From Pholis gunnellus (Eukaryota; Chordata; Actinopteri; Perciformes; Pholidae): DNA of 64,000 nucleotides. Under the pieces are notes generated by a model. It did no database searches and was not told where the DNA came from. It saw only the letters and a program-made list of their open reading frames with translations. Numbering within the stretch: position 1 is the stretch's first letter; each line of letters starts with the position of its first letter. The stretch lies in the NCBI GenBank assembly GCA_910591455.2, contig OU342808.1:18679121-18743120 (forward strand), read 5' to 3'. A program made the position numbers and the translations under genes. Positions 34,460 through 63,869 of the stretch are shown one piece after another.

Positions 34460-35742
34460 TGATAATAGTCTGACCCTCTAGTGTGGTGTTTTGAGATCCA
34501 TTATTACTGCTGTTTGTTAGTGTCTCTTTCCTTTAAAGGAAGTAGTTTTCCGTTGTTGCCTTTGTGAGCATCTTTTCGTTAACAAATCATTTTTTGATTA
34601 TTCATCTGTTGCCCATGACTCTTTTTCCCTGGGTTATTTACTTTGTTACTCCCCTCATCCCCTAGACCCTAATCGGGTAACATAACACCTATATTGACTC
34701 CTGACTTTGAGGGGGGTCCTTTGTGGCCAATGGCCAAGAGTCACCCAATCTCTTACTCTATACTCTATATACACTATACATTATGCAACATGTATACATA
34801 TGCAAACAGTATGCATACATAAACATACACATATACAGACACACACTAATGCTTGTTACCTACATGTTTGTATTTCATTATTTTCATTATAGTGTCATGT
34901 TTCTTGTGTATATTGTTTTCTTTTCCTAAAGTGACCCAGCTTGGGCAATGTGCAGTGGAAAGTCTTGGGAAGTGTGAACTATTTACACAGCTGTGTTGGA
35001 AACTTGTTTTAAATTCAACTCCTGTTTAGAGAAGGTAAAAGCAAACATGAGCGAGGACAGAGTGAACTGAAAGGAAAGACCAAATAGATCAGGGAATATC
35101 TGATTAGGGTATTTCAAAAATACATGTGAAAAGATCAAAAGGAAATTATAACAAATGTGCTGCCTAACCTGTGAGGGGAAAATAAATGAGTCCTTGTCTA
35201 TCTTGTCTTGTTGTATTACCTGTGGATATTTTATTTACCTGAAATGTAAGCTACCAACAGGATCATAATAATTAATATTATTATTTTTGTTGTTATTACT
35301 ACTACTATAATTATCATTCCCATAGCTTTAGTTATATGATTTGGCATCTAGCTGAGAAAGCCCAAACTTGAACAAGATTTGGAAAATCATTGCTCCTATA
35401 TTGACCGAATATCAATCGGGCTTCATTTATGATTGGACAGCTGATGTGCAGTGACATTCAGTATCAAGGCACTAGTGGAAGTTGTAAAATGCTTGTGAGA
35501 ACAAAGCTTAAAGCTGTCAGTCTTCTTGTTTGCTCTTGCTTTTGACTGATAGCTGGGTCTAAGAAGAGAAAACATAAAACTGATCATATGTTTTACTGTC
35601 ACACCTGTAAAATAACGTGTTAATACAGGCTGAGGTAAACGCAATTCTCAAGTAGAAACTTTAGAACAAGTAGCTCATTTAAAGTGCCCACCCTCTTGTC
35701 ACTCTCTCTCTCTCTTATCTCTAGTTTTCTCTCACCTCCTGT

Positions 35743-35750
35743 TATAAAAG
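35743..35750 (+). promoter_or_regulatory. TATA box of phospholipase A2 copy 2
   Basis: tataaaag sits inside a cctgtt...aacagg inverted repeat. Initiation about 30 bases downstream (near 35775) would exclude the ATG at 35767 and leave the ATG at 35791 as first start. Confidence 0.7.
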
Positions 35751-35790
35751 AACAGGCTGCACCAAAATGTATCTTCTTCTGACTGCAGCC

Positions 35791-36938
35791 ATGAATCTGA
35801 CAGCTCCTCTGCTGCTGCTACTTCTCACTGGTAAGCTTGAACAAGCTGTCAATATGTATAACTCCTGAAAATGACACATATTGCAAACATGTGCTGTTTG
35901 TAAAATTGTCTTCAGCGCTCAATTCATAACTTGAGCATTCATAACCGTTATTTTAAGGATATGCCTTCTCTGATTTATCCATCATGTGTTCTTATTTGTC
36001 TGCCTCACATTTCTTAACCAGCTTGTACAGCCAGTGGCGCGGTGCTGCCCAAGGCCTTATGGCAGTTTGCGAATATGATCCAATGTGCTCAGCCTGGCGT
36101 GAACCCTCTACTTTACAACGATTACGGCTGCTGGTGCGGCCTCGGAGGAACGGGAAGCCCTGTGGATGACTTGGACATGTAGGATGCAAACATTGCCCAA
36201 TTTGGTTTTCATCAATTTAAGAATGAAAGTAACCTGAGGTCTCCTGTTTTCTTAGGTGCTGTGAAGTTCATGATAAATGCTATAGAGCAAGCAGAAAGGC
36301 TCCTGGCTGCACGGCTATTGTGGACCTTCCCTATGTTCTTGTCTATGATTTCACCTGTTCAACTCAACAAGTGACCTGCTCAGGTAAGACCATGACCGCA
36401 CTACGATGGCTTGTCCAACTCATTTAGACATCAAATTTGACATATTTTCGGTGAAATTCTGCAACGACACTGTTAACAAAAAAATCTTGATTTTATGAAT
36501 CTTGATTTTGGGTGGATTTCATTGGCTGGTTAAAAGAACAGCACTGTACTGTATAGAAGATTACACAAGGCTGCATCTGTGGCCCTGTGTGTACTGTACA
36601 TACAACTGTGTTTAGACAGCTATATATAGGTATTATACAGCCGGGGAATGAGGTTTGATTCCCAGTTGGGAGTACCTAACTGCAAACAAATGCTTCCCTA
36701 TACTGCAGAGCACTTGCACACTGGTACTTACTGATAATGTGAGAGGGAGCTTCATGTTACGTTATTATTGAGCGGCTATCTGTCAATTTCCTGACTCAAC
36801 TCTGTCTCCGCAGCTACCAACAATAAGTGTCAGGCTGCCGTGTGTGAGTGTGATCGAGTGGCGGCTCACTGCTTTGCTCAGACTGCATTCAACCCTGATA
36901 ACAAAAACCTGGATCCCAAAGTCCACTGTGTCGACTGA
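35791..36938 (+). CDS. Group IB-like phospholipase A2, copy 2
   Basis: Exons: 35791-35830, 36022-36178, 36256-36383 and 36814-36938 (450 bases, 149 residues). A signal peptide (MNLTAPLLLLLLTA) and a short propeptide ending in Lys precede ALWQFANMIQC, so trypsin-type activation remains possible. The Ca2+ loop is YGCWCGLGGTG with Trp replacing Tyr; CCEVHDKCY and CECDRVAAHCF keep the His-Asp pair and second Asp. The loop after the active site (RASRKAPGCTAIVDLPYVLV) differs much from copy 1, so the two are old paralogues rather than a recent tandem copy. The introns fall at the same positions. An in-frame upstream ATG at 35767 would add eight residues but lies too close to the TATA box. AATAAA follows near 37066. 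Confidence 0.92.
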
Positions 36939-37511
36939 GTTATCCAATCCATGAAAACACACAAAGGGTTGGATTTCTAACCTATTTCTTTTCTAATTTC
37001 TCTGTAATTTGTACACAAAACCAGATGTAAAAGAAGTTTGATTTTGTACAATAGCATCAGTTTGAAATAAAATAGGCAAGTGAGATTCTCAGTGTGAGTC
37101 GATGTCCTTGTGTCTGTTTGCTCACATATGGAGAGCTTGTGTAGCACAGGTTGCAGTAGTGCTTATCGCACCATTGTATTTTTCCAGACACAATTTCTGT
37201 TCACTTAAATATGTAAAGCAACACTTGAGGCAGGTTTCCACTTACGCATCATGTGTTATAAGAAAGAAAGCTTTAGGTTGTTGTAGTTATGGTTGGATCA
37301 TGAATTAACATACATTGTGCAGCAACTTTAAATACATTTTATTCGATTATGAGATTACAGGATGGTAAAACGGATGTATCAAATGTTTAGACTTGATATC
37401 AGGAGGATAATTAGTTGCAGATTTAACAAAACAATGCGAGCAGCGGCTGTGCACAACAACAGATGAATTATATGAATTTTAAAATAAGAGGCTGCATCAT
37501 AGCGCTGTGGA

Positions 37512-40500
37512 TTATACTGGTTTGTAGAGAAGTGTGGTCACATATTTCTTTTTGTATCGGTGCGTTGCACTGAGGACCATCACGCCGTCCTGAAAAACAA
37601 TGACAAGAAGAGTATTTTGATAAAAATGGGGTAGATAGCTGAAGTTTACACTATTCAAGCAGAAATTGTTAGACCTAAAAATAGTTTGCTTTACCACAGA
37701 AAATAAGGGAAAGTCATTAAATAATAAGCTTTAGAAGATAAAGAGAATGTGCGTTCAAAAGACAGAACAAGAGATATTTGTTGACCAGCATTTTATGCAT
37801 GTTGTATGTCGTATGCATGACATGCAGCACACAATTTCCCATCAGTCTGAACAAAATCCATTTAGTGGTGTTGAAGATATTTTGTCTCTCAGACAGATGA
37901 AGTTGATCCATAATTTCCGCCTGAGTGACAACCATAAACTAGAATTACAGCCTCGCGGTTGTATGCCTCCACCAACACGACATGTTGCACTTTATATCAC
38001 TGTCTGTCCAAAAAAGTCACTTCATCATTTTATCCTATTAGACATTTGTGTGAAATTGTCATAATGAGCATATGAATTCTTGAGTTATGGCCAAAAAATA
38101 TGCTTTGCAAGGTCACAGTAATCTTTGACCACCAAATTCCAATCAGTTCAACCTTGAATGCAACTGAATAAAGAAATTCCCTCCAGGCCTTCCTGAGATA
38201 TCACGTAGACGAGCATGGACCGGACAACCTGAAAACATAATGAATAAAAAAAAACATATATGCTACAGGAGGATCTGTTACCTTGATGGAGAGGGCGTAC
38301 AGGTGATTCAGCATCACATGGTTGGGTTCTGGAAGCAGCGTTGGGTCACACTGATGAGGATTTAAAGAGAGGATGAGTTTGACTAAATTGCATGCTGTCA
38401 TAACAGGTCTCTAAAGTGCTGTGTGCACCACTGAGACGAGCGTGTATTCCAGCATTCAGCCTGTACTTACAGAAATACCCGTGTCCTTGTTGAGCAGCAC
38501 TTGCAGCAGGTGGGGAGGTAAGTAGGGAGGATTCTTGATCTTGTCCTCTGGCTTGGTCACATATGCATCCTGTAGGTAGGGGCCGGGAGGGGAACTGGAC
38601 AAGTCTGGGGAAGAATGAACACACAGCACTATTTAATACAGCGCTAAATCAAGAGAATGAGGTATAAACGACTCCTCAAGGTTCATGCATTAGCAAATGT
38701 CATTGACGAATATAATCTACTCTAAAGCGTTATAGTTAACTTTACTATGATCATTGGCTTTACTGCACCAGATTAAGTTTCCCACAAGTCATTTGTTTTA
38801 ATATGGCACACATTCTAATATTTAAAGTTCATTAAAACTCTCTTCAATGATATCTGGGCAGTCTGAAAGTAGTTCATAATGAATGCCAGTACCTGAGATG
38901 TCTGCAGAATCCTCCGAGTCGATCCTGAGAGCGTCAAAGACTTCAAAGTCAGTTGTCTTCACCTGGATGACATTATTAACTGTGCCAGTTTTAGACGTCA
39001 TCACGGCCTGGGAATGTGTAAACAGAAATGTGATACAGACGCTCGTGAGTGTGGAGTAGGCATTTCTACAAACATGGACAAATACAAGCACATTGGTTAT
39101 ATATAAATTATCATTATATATTATATAAAAAGGTGGATGATCTCTAAAACGTAAGCTTTCACTCACCCCAGTAGGATCCAAGGTCCACTGACCGTCTACA
39201 CAGAACTTGTACTGGTGCTCTCCCTCTGGCAGGTCCACAATAGCCACAAAGTTTTTCTGACTGGGTTTGAAAGACATTTGCGTGTTATACATCTCCATCA
39301 GTACACACAGATCCAGGATGTACAATCTGGTGATGCGTCCTGCACGAGTCGAACTACCTTTTGTTGAGAGGGATCTTGGTGGCCCAGTTGTTAAAGGAGC
39401 CGGACACAAAGACTTCCTTGGCGGCCCCCGGCCACCTGAACATAGTGGGTCTGTCCTGGGTTGGACTTTTGCTATCACTCTCCAGGTCATGCTGCCAGGC
39501 CAGAAATTCCTGTATTTCCTCAGGAGCCTGCACAGCATGATATAAATGTATTGTTGCCATTATAATAAATGCACCTTCAACCTCTGCCACTGTTCCACAA
39601 CACAACACTTCCTGACCGAACGACCGGCTGTTTTCTTGCAAACTCTTTGATTTTTGTCATCTGCGTTCTTAGTTTTAGGTAAGTTCTTTTAAGATAAATA
39701 TGTTACCTGCCAATTCAATTTAAAGTGATAGATTAGATGAATAGTTTTCATGATTGCACATATGATTTATATACATAATGTATGACTTTGTACATACAGT
39801 AGGCTATGTAAGGCCTCGCCTGCATCTATGACAGCTATTTAGCAAATCCTGTATATATGCAGTCACTTTTTATTTACTGCATTTAACTATTTCAAAATGA
39901 TACGTCTTGGAGTTGTATAAAATCATGTATTAATACAGCAGCGTTCACAACATAATGAGCGATATTTCATTCATCAATATTTCAATATTTGTATTATATT
40001 TGTTATAACTTATGCATTCCCATCTGCAATTTTGCCCAATTTTATACAAACAGTTTTACTAAAGCATGCGAAAAGTTTTTATATCTATTTCCTTCCTTCC
40101 AGGCAGCCTTGTACTGCATCATCATCATCATCACTCTTTCATCTATTAGCATAACGTATGAGCACTGCTTAGTTGTTTGGTTAATTAACACTTTAAAAAT
40201 GTGATGTGAAAAAAAAAAAACACAATGAAAACTTTCCTCCAAAGTAAATAACTGTATGTTGCCCCTAAAAAATGGATATAGACTAAAGTCACAGCAGGGA
40301 AACAGGAAAATATTGTAAAATTACAAATAATAACTATAACCTGCAACTCTCCGAATAATGAGAGCTTATAATCAACTGTAAATATACACATCCAGCGTCT
40401 CAAACCTAGGGATGCTCACAAGTCACTTTTCTGCAAGTCACTGTGTGAGCAACTTCAGTGCGACCTGGTCCAACACCCCGTCTCTGTTTACCTTTGTGTC

Positions 40501-40608
40501 TTCTCTCTGGAAAAGGTCTCCGTCCTCTGAGTTGTCTATCAGGATGTTGGGGCTTGCCTCTTTCCCTCTCTCACTCCCACTGGACCTGTCGCTGCTGCTG
40601 TTCCCCAT
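37512..40608 (-). CDS. prkab1: AMP-activated protein kinase subunit beta-1
   Basis: Scaffold of the AMPK trimer, joining the alpha catalytic and gamma nucleotide-sensing subunits and binding glycogen (family knowledge). Exons: 40492-40608, 39358-39527, 39167-39260, 38893-39007, 38471-38604, 38282-38350 and 37512-37589 (777 bases, 258 residues; human beta-1 270). It begins MGNSSS, an N-myristoylation signal. The CBM48 glycogen-binding module runs from about RPTMFRWPG through VSGSFNNW and GEHQYKFCVDGQWTLDP, and the Ser of LNKSQKNF matches human Ser108 next to the drug/metabolite site. The ASC domain follows (NPPYLPPHLLQVLLNKDTG, LLPEPNHVMLNHLYALSIK, ending TLLYKPV). A 5' UTR intron is likely, with its acceptor before 40624. 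Minus-strand AATAAA lies at 37338-37343. Confidence 0.96.
37940..38225 (+). repeat. Dispersed teleost repeat in prkab1 intron 6
   Basis: Contains tatgcctccaccaac, aatctttgaccaccaaattc, aaagaaattccctccaggc and cttcctgagatatcacgtag, ending in a gga ccggacaacctgaaaacat segment. This order is that of a very common non-coding repeat of percomorph fish. Confidence 0.7.
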
Positions 40609-40623
40609 CCTGGGGCATTAAAC

Positions 40624-41130
40624 ACTGCAAGACACACACACACACACCAAATCAAGTCATTACCACCAGGAGTCCCGGATGACTGCAAGTCCAATGATCC
40701 TCTGAAATACCAGAGTTAACCAGCATATCTCGCTGGTGATTCATAGGTTTCATTGTACAGCAATAGAAGCCTATGGTAATGAAAGACAACCCACCTAAGT
40801 CTTCCCAGGGGAGGTTTGGTTGGATGTGGTCTTATCAAACGGAGGTCTCTGGTCTCGTGCACATCTGTTTGGGGTTTCTGGATGTACAAACGTCCCCGGT
40901 GCTCTTATCGTTGTTGTTTTCGTCTCTGAACGGCAGAAGTTTTCCTCTCGGACGAGAAGCACAACCATGAGGCGGAGCAGAGTTCACCGTCCCGCAGGCT
41001 AACACCAGACGAGCAGTCACTTGTTTTGTTTATGCTCTTTCTTTTTCCTTTTTCCTACCACTAGTTATTCTTCTAATCCCCCGACGTCTGCTGTACTTTG
41101 CGCGTTTTCGCCATTTAGGGGAAACCTCGG

Positions 41131-41175
<45 letters not shown>

Positions 41176-43320
41176 GGACGAAAACACACCTCTTCCGCCT
41201 CCTGTCCTCGAGCTCAGCGAGTTTTAGTTTAACCCGATTGTTGCCAACTATGTTGTGGTAACGTTAGCAGATGATTTACACGTGAATTACATGATTTAAA
41301 AAACAGATATACGAGTTTTTAATCATAAAATAACACCAAAGCTGTCAGTGGGTTTGGTAAATTTAAACAAATGGGCCAATTACGGTATGTCCTGTATATA
41401 AAATGCAGATAAGAACAATACTGGTTTATTTATGAGGGAATCAGATAGAAACAAAAGAAAAACAAAAGATTCATATGACGAATATTCTTGAAAAGGAGTA
41501 GTAGTAAATTAGTGGTTCCCAACCTGGCAGCCCTGCAAAGGGTCACTCAGTAAATCTGAATTAACATAAGAAACTGAAAACAAACATTTGTTTTACTAAA
41601 TTAGTTTCATTCTTTAGATTTTAATTGTATTATTGGATAACATGACATCTTCAGGCCTCTAACAATTATTCAAATACAGAATGACATTCTGTCAAAATAA
41701 TTTAAAAATACCTCAAACACATCTTGGCCACACAAAGATGTGTTGAGGTGTATTAAAATGTATAATTAAAATGATTATTTACATATTTTGACGTATAGAT
41801 CAGTGAGAGGCCTGTAAAGCAGACCGCTATAGTCAGTAGAGTCTTTTAAGATTCCTGCTGCTCAGCAGGGGAGTGTCCTTGAGCCATATCACACTTATTT
41901 ATCTGAGGCGTTCTCACGGCTATCCTGTTTCATGTGATTCACATGTCTAAAGCCTATAACTGTACACACTCATAATAAAAACAGTCAGCAGTATTTCAGT
42001 GTTATTCCTAACACTAGGTCACGTTTTTTTCTCTTCTCGGGGTTGTGGAGAGCTACAGTACCTGTAATCACTGTTTTAGTCACTGAGTATTCATCAGACA
42101 GAAAAAATACCTGATTAACAGAAATCTGTAAAAAAAAAAAAAAAAGTAGATTTCTAGTAAATAAAATCCTCTTTCACACTGTCTGACAGTATCCAGTATG
42201 TTCTGTATTGGCTTGTTTCAGCTGTTTATTAAAGTTGTATAATGTTTATTAGAGTGTCTATTAGCACTTCTGTGTTATTTCTGTCGCATTAAATCAGACA
42301 TACAGTCCTGTCCAACTTCTTTCTGTGGACAATTTGCTACGGTGTTTATATGCGCAAAATACCAGCATGCTGCATTGTTATCAACTGTTGCTAACCAAGG
42401 CTAACAACGGCTAATCTGGCTGAGGCAAACCCCATCAAGATTTCCGACTCAGGTGTGATGTCATTCACAGCTCCAACTTCCGATTTCCAGGGTAAATGGG
42501 ATGCAGCTTAACTCCACATCTCTGTCCTCAGTGAAGGTCGCAGAACAAGGCCCCGCCTCCCATGTTCTGGCTGTCTGTGGGTTTGGCAGGGGGAGTCACA
42601 GAGGCCCCACTAAGCTAAGAGGACCTCCTTCTTCAGCTGGTGTCCATCAACAAGTTCTTGAGTTGCCCCTGTGAACTTCAAGCCACAACTCCAAGCAGCC
42701 ACCTCAGCAAAGGAGGCTTTGAAAAGCTTCTCAGATTCTCTGTACCCCTCCCTCAAAATGCAAGAGAAGTTCATCTGCTGGATGTTGATGATTTGGCAGG
42801 TTAGGCTCCTCTGCCTGACATTTTCAGTTCATCCTCACGACATTTTTGTTGGGCTTTACCGCACCCAACCAGCAGCTTTTCCCTGTCGTCTCATCCAGCT
42901 CACTAGCAGGTGGGTGTCGTCAGTTGTCCAAGACACATGGCTGCAGTCCAACAGTACAACCACACAGCTGATCATCAATCTTTAGGTAAAAGTGTTTTGG
43001 TTATGGAGGGCATTATTCAGACTGCTACAGTTTTCAGGTGCTGATCACAACGAGAACAGAGAAAAAGATGGATCAGACACTTTTAGTGCAGGTGCTTCCA
43101 GGATCACGGGATGAACACAACTTTTATTTTTTCTGTAAGTAGTGTGCTGGATTCCTGCACAGCCTAAATATTATATGCTCTTATTTTTAGCCTTGTTACA
43201 GTGTTAATATTACATATTAGCGTAAATGATCCCTCACACTCATTGACTTGCAACAGGTGTCAAAGATGGCCGTCAACTAGGGCTATTTTGTTCCACTACT
43301 GTTGGGCAGTATTTCCCCAT
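40624..43320. other. prkab1 upstream region and spacer to tmem233
   Basis: A probable non-coding prkab1 exon lies around 40794-41000 (minus-strand donor gacttag/gtgggt), in CG-richer sequence. A (GT)n microsatellite follows at 41135-41173. Around 42455-42515 (ttccgatttccagggtaaat) there is a stretch that may be a DNA-transposon remnant. The open frame 42671-42985 shows no family resemblance. The rest is AT-rich. Confidence 0.4.
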
Positions 43321-43909
43321 ATTGTTGCTTTATTTGTTGGTTATTACACTGCATTGATAGTGTACTAGTTTTTATTTGGTGTCAGGGAAAATGTGTCAGT
43401 AATATATAGATTTCAAATGAAACTCATTTTCAATCATGTTGTATTTACAGTTTGGGTTTATACCAAATTTAATTTTGTGTAAAGCTTTTTATTTTACATT
43501 TTATGTCCACAACATTTAAAGCAGTTAAAGCAGACCAATATTTCACCGTGTTAGATCACAATCAGTAATCGGTTAAACAGTAAAGATATAATGGAAATGT
43601 ATAACAGTCCATTAAAGGCCTTTAGTTACAGAAGTCTAAAAACAGAGTACAGTTAGGGTCTTGTGCATATGTCATATGGCATAATTCCTTTCAATTTTCA
43701 CTTACAAATTGTAAAAAGTGTAATTGAAATATCATTTGCAAAATCGCTGAAACAAAGATGAATTCAGCAGCACAGGGAGACTCTGCCAGCTCTTGCAAAA
43801 CTTCCAGAGTTGTTGATGACAGAAGCCAAGCAGAGCTGCTCTGCATCCTGTGGAGCTGATCTCTCCATCACCTCTTCTCCACTTCCACCTCCTCTTCCTC
43901 CACAAGAGG

Positions 43910-45230
43910 TCACACCACATGCTGTGGAGGAAAAAGATACTTGAAATCTCTTCATCCTTTTGTTAGTTTTTGCACCATATAGTGTCTGCCCCATTCATAC
44001 CGTGGTAAAGTGCACAACAGTGTACGCAGTGATGATCACAAGGCCAATGGCAAAAGAAACAATCCCCAGGTGGAGAGCTTTCCGACCCAGCCGCTCGGAG
44101 CCCTCATAGTCCTCTTCCTCATAGCTCTTTTGAGCCTATAGGGTGAGTGACAGGGGAATTCAAGATTCGTTATGAAAAGGCATGTACTGTGTGATGGAGA
44201 AACACCTTCAGTGTCAATAAGGCGATATACTGTACATGGGTAGCATGTTACACATGTCCAAGGCATGTGTCTTTTATTGGAATCTGTGCTGAACATTTGG
44301 CGAGCAAATGATTCTGAATTCCAACCAAATGTCTCTCCTTGCACCTGCCTTTCTTGTAATATCTAATTCATATTCATATTGATGCTAATATCCTTAGCAG
44401 TGAGAAACAGTAGATTGCTGTCCCTCATCTTGTTACTCACAGCTACAGAGATGCAACAGCTGCTGTCGGCACGATGACTCAACACACCCGTCTCCCCTCA
44501 GACAGCTCAAAGACTTGAGACAAATGTAAATGAGTTGCTCCCATCTGACGCTTCTTTAAACTTTGTGGCTTCACGGCGAATGCGGAATAATTACCAAAAT
44601 ATGTTCCTCTCATTGAAACACAGATGGGGTAAATTCGTTGGGTAGAACAATACATTACACAGTTATAAACATGGTTTGGCACTTTGAGGAGTGGATGAAG
44701 TTGTCTGTAATAGCAATACATCACGTTTGCTGCTTGATCAGTAGACAGACATACATGGCAGTTAAGTGTTAATGTTCAATATATCCAGACCTGACATGTT
44801 GTAACCATCATCGTTGGTGTTTTTTACAACAACTGGTACACTAATCTCTAATCTACTTATCCATGTGACATGACACATGTTAAATGATCTTTATGTGCTG
44901 CCTGCAGATAACTTAAACTCATAAAATAAATCACTTAAATTATGTTATTCTGTAAATATCCATAAATAGGAACCAAGCATGTCAAGAAGCTTTCAGCATT
45001 GTATAACTTACCAGCACAGAGAACACCAGCGCCACAATATTGATGGGCCATGCAGGACAGAAACAGGTGAACATGGTGAGACAGAGATAGTTCCTCAGAG
45101 GGGGAATCTCCTGAGCCATCCCACATTTCAGGTAGTCAGCGCTCCCGTCCAGTGAGGACTTGGTGGTCATGACCGGCTGCCGTCCCCCGAGATAGTAAAA
45201 GCAGAGAGGCGAGGCACAGGGCTGAGACAC
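43910..45230 (-). CDS. tmem233: Transmembrane protein 233, dispanin/CD225 family
   Basis: Small membrane protein related to IFITM/PRRT2-type dispanins; TMEM233 is reported to associate with voltage-gated sodium channels in sensory neurons (family knowledge). Exons: 45012-45230, 44001-44135 and 43910-43921 (366 bases, 121 residues). The CD225 core is PLRNYLCLTMFTCFCPAWPI then NIVALVFSVL, followed by the cytosolic loop YEEEDYEGSERLGRKA and a second helix GIVSFAIGLVIITAYTVV. The last exon codes only HVV. The start at 45230 gives MSQPCASP, similar to human MSQYAPSP; starting at the internal Met (45170) would give 101 residues. The place next to prkab1 matches human 12q24. Confidence 0.88.
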
Positions 45231-45975
45231 TGGGAGCGTGGAGGTGGAGGCGAGGGAGGGGAGGCAGTGGAGCAGTGATGATGGAAGAGAGAAATCAGCC
45301 AGCAGAGAGATATGAGAGGGAATCAGAGGCCCGAGAAGTCTGAGCAGACTGAAGAAAGACAGACTGAGTGAATGCTGGTGTTACGTGGAAACAAGAAAAG
45401 GACTGGAACATTTTAAGATTGAGAGATATTTTTATAGCTTAGAAAATATACAGTAACATACAATTTTATAGTAATTTAGTAAAAATGCATATAAATTTAG
45501 TACAAATTTATAATTTTCCACAAACTAGTAGTATTTGTACAGAAAATATATAGTAATTGTACATTTGTATTCATTTAGTGCACAGTCATCGTATATATTA
45601 GTAGTTTAGTACAACTCAAGAGAATGTATTAGAAAAGCAAAACTGTTCTCTTTGCAGTGTATGTAAGGTTATACAATTATACAAAGCAGGAAAAACGCAT
45701 CAGTTGTGAAATGAGGTTTCCTCATTTTGTTTGTTATATGTGACGTGAAAATGTGTGAAAGCCTCTCACCTTGTATGACGCTCAGATTATCCTGACCGCA
45801 GAGGACCACACAGCACAATGCTAATGAAGAATGATGCCCAAAATGTGTTCGACAAAAAATATAGCTTGAGCTTTACAAATGAGAAACACATTCTTTTCTT
45901 TTCGCCAAATTTGCATTTCTGTTAATCTCACGTTCAAAAGAAGAAGAAAAAACAGTACACATATATGGAATGTTT
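45231..45975. other. Spacer between tmem233 and msi1 3' end
   Basis: Purine-rich sequence upstream of tmem233 (about 45235-45370), then AT-rich DNA with imperfect repeats of tttagta/acaaattta around 45460-45610. No coding sequence seen. Confidence 0.4.
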
Positions 45976-45983
45976 TAAAATAA

Positions 45984-47886
45984 TTTATTAGGAATTTTAA
46001 AAAGTTTTTTTTTCAAAGGAATAAACATGACAGGAAAAAGAAAATCAGAAAATGTTACAGTGTTGACAAGATTGTTATTTTTCAGTGAAAACAGCATCAA
46101 AGTGTGACCTACCCTGGTAGGCCACAGCAGTGTGAGCAAGTGTATCAAAATGTAAAACCTGGTACTTTGTAGATGAAGAGTGCTTTGTTCTTAAGCTAAC
46201 ATTCGAAGGAAAACACATTTATCGTGATCGGCCAGTGCAACGTCCTAGTAGCTCTGAACATAATTGTTTTGGTCTAAAAATAGCTGTCACATTGCTACAG
46301 TCTGTGACTTCCAGTGGATATGCAGTGATGGATTGGGGGTGCGGGGGGGTGGGGGGTGGGGTTGACAGGTAAACAAGAGTTAATAAGACCCCCCCCCCCC
46401 CCCCTTTCTTGTTGGAAAAGCCACCTTTCTAAAAGGTTCAATCATCCTCACTTTGACATCGATGTTAATGTAATAATAAAAAAGTCAGATTCAAATTTCA
46501 CATTTGCAACTGAGGTACCACCTCCCCCCCCACCCCACCCCCCCAAAAAAAACAGCACATGGCACATTGGAAACCAATGTGTATAAAACCATATGACACG
46601 CTCACGCAAACATCAACGCAACCTGCAGAGCAGGTCAGTCACAACAGTGTTAACTGCGCGTGACTGCTCCTGCACACTACTCCTTCACTTTCCTTCACAA
46701 ACAATCATAGCATGTTGAAAATCACAGTTAAAACAACAATATGACAAAGTAAGAATTCAGCATGTTTTTTTTGTTTTTTTTTAACTCACACCCATATATC
46801 CCCAAAAGTAAAGTGTTGTTCCAGACTCAGCCTCTCTTCCCCTGAACTCAAAGTGTTTAAACTCTGAGGCAGTTTTTAAATGCTGTAACAGAATCAAATG
46901 ACACATCCTGTAGAAAATGCCTGGTGAGGAATACAGTATGTGGCTGGTCTAATATTCACTGAAATGTTCTTGACATCCTCCATGTGAAACTATGATACGT
47001 AACAATCAAGCTTTCCGACACATACCAATTGATGAAAGAAGCAATCTTATTAGCCTCCCACCTCCCACACACAAACATCAGCTGAGCCCCTCCAAGAAAC
47101 CAGAGTCATATTTACAATATTTTACAAAATTTTACAGCTCATGTAGGCCTATTATGTAACTGTGACTAATGACCTTTGTCTTCTGACCATTATTAGTGTA
47201 ACAATGCTTTTGTTAAAAACCTACCAAGATATACACTTTGTGACACATTTTCAAGAAAGAGTATTAATCACAAATGTTTTGTTAAAATTCAGTATGAACT
47301 AGTGACAAATATACAGTTTTTCAGTACAAATTACAGCTCCTGACCATCAAACAGGCTTCACCTGGAGATTTGTCTCCTCTTATCTCAGAGAGATCAGGTT
47401 CAGAGGTCAAATAAACCAATAAAACACAGCCAAAACAGATAAAGAAACAATGCAGCCATCACACACGAAAAACAAAAACAGCATGGTGAAACATAACGAC
47501 AGAGAGAAAAAAACAACACAAAAAAATACAGCATCTTATGTGTTGCGATTACATGTAGTCATAAACTTTTTTGCTCCTTTCATGAACTTTCTCTTCTTTT
47601 TTTTTTTTCTCAGGAGGGGGAGTTAAGTGAGGCGTCAGTAGAGTGGGCTGGGTTCAGGCTGAGACCAGGGTGGAGGGGTGGAGGGGTGGAGGGCTGAGGG
47701 TTCAGCTGCCCCAGCCAGAGGTGGACTGGACAGAGACAGGCCAGATCAGCTCCAAAGCAGCTTCAACTCCTTCCAGCTCTCAGTCTACATCTCTGCACTG
47801 ACACAATAAGCACCTGGGTTACTCACGGGTGAGTCCAAATGAAACAGTCCTATATGTTAGGTTGAACAAGATGATGACTTACAGTC
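45984..47886 (-). other. msi1: msi1 3' UTR
   Basis: The minus strand carries AATAAA at 45984-45989, the only strong signal downstream of the msi1 stop. The interval has no coding frame. It contains G and C runs at 46335-46404, a T run near 47599 and a short ggtggagg tandem near 47668. Mammalian MSI1 also has a long 3' UTR. Confidence 0.55.
46335..46404. repeat. Adjacent poly-G and poly-C tracts
   Basis: A G-rich stretch (46335-46362) is followed 25 bases later by a run of 16 C (46389-46404). The two could pair as a hairpin in single strands. Confidence 0.75.

Positions 47887-63869
<15,983 letters not shown>

Noticed and set aside
35767..35790. Upstream in-frame ATG of phospholipase copy 2
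   Set aside because: It lies only 17 bases after the TATA box, so it should be upstream of the transcription start.
42671..42985. 104-codon frame between prkab1 and tmem233
   Set aside because: No recognisable domain, no promoter or splice signals, and nearby sequence looks like transposon debris.
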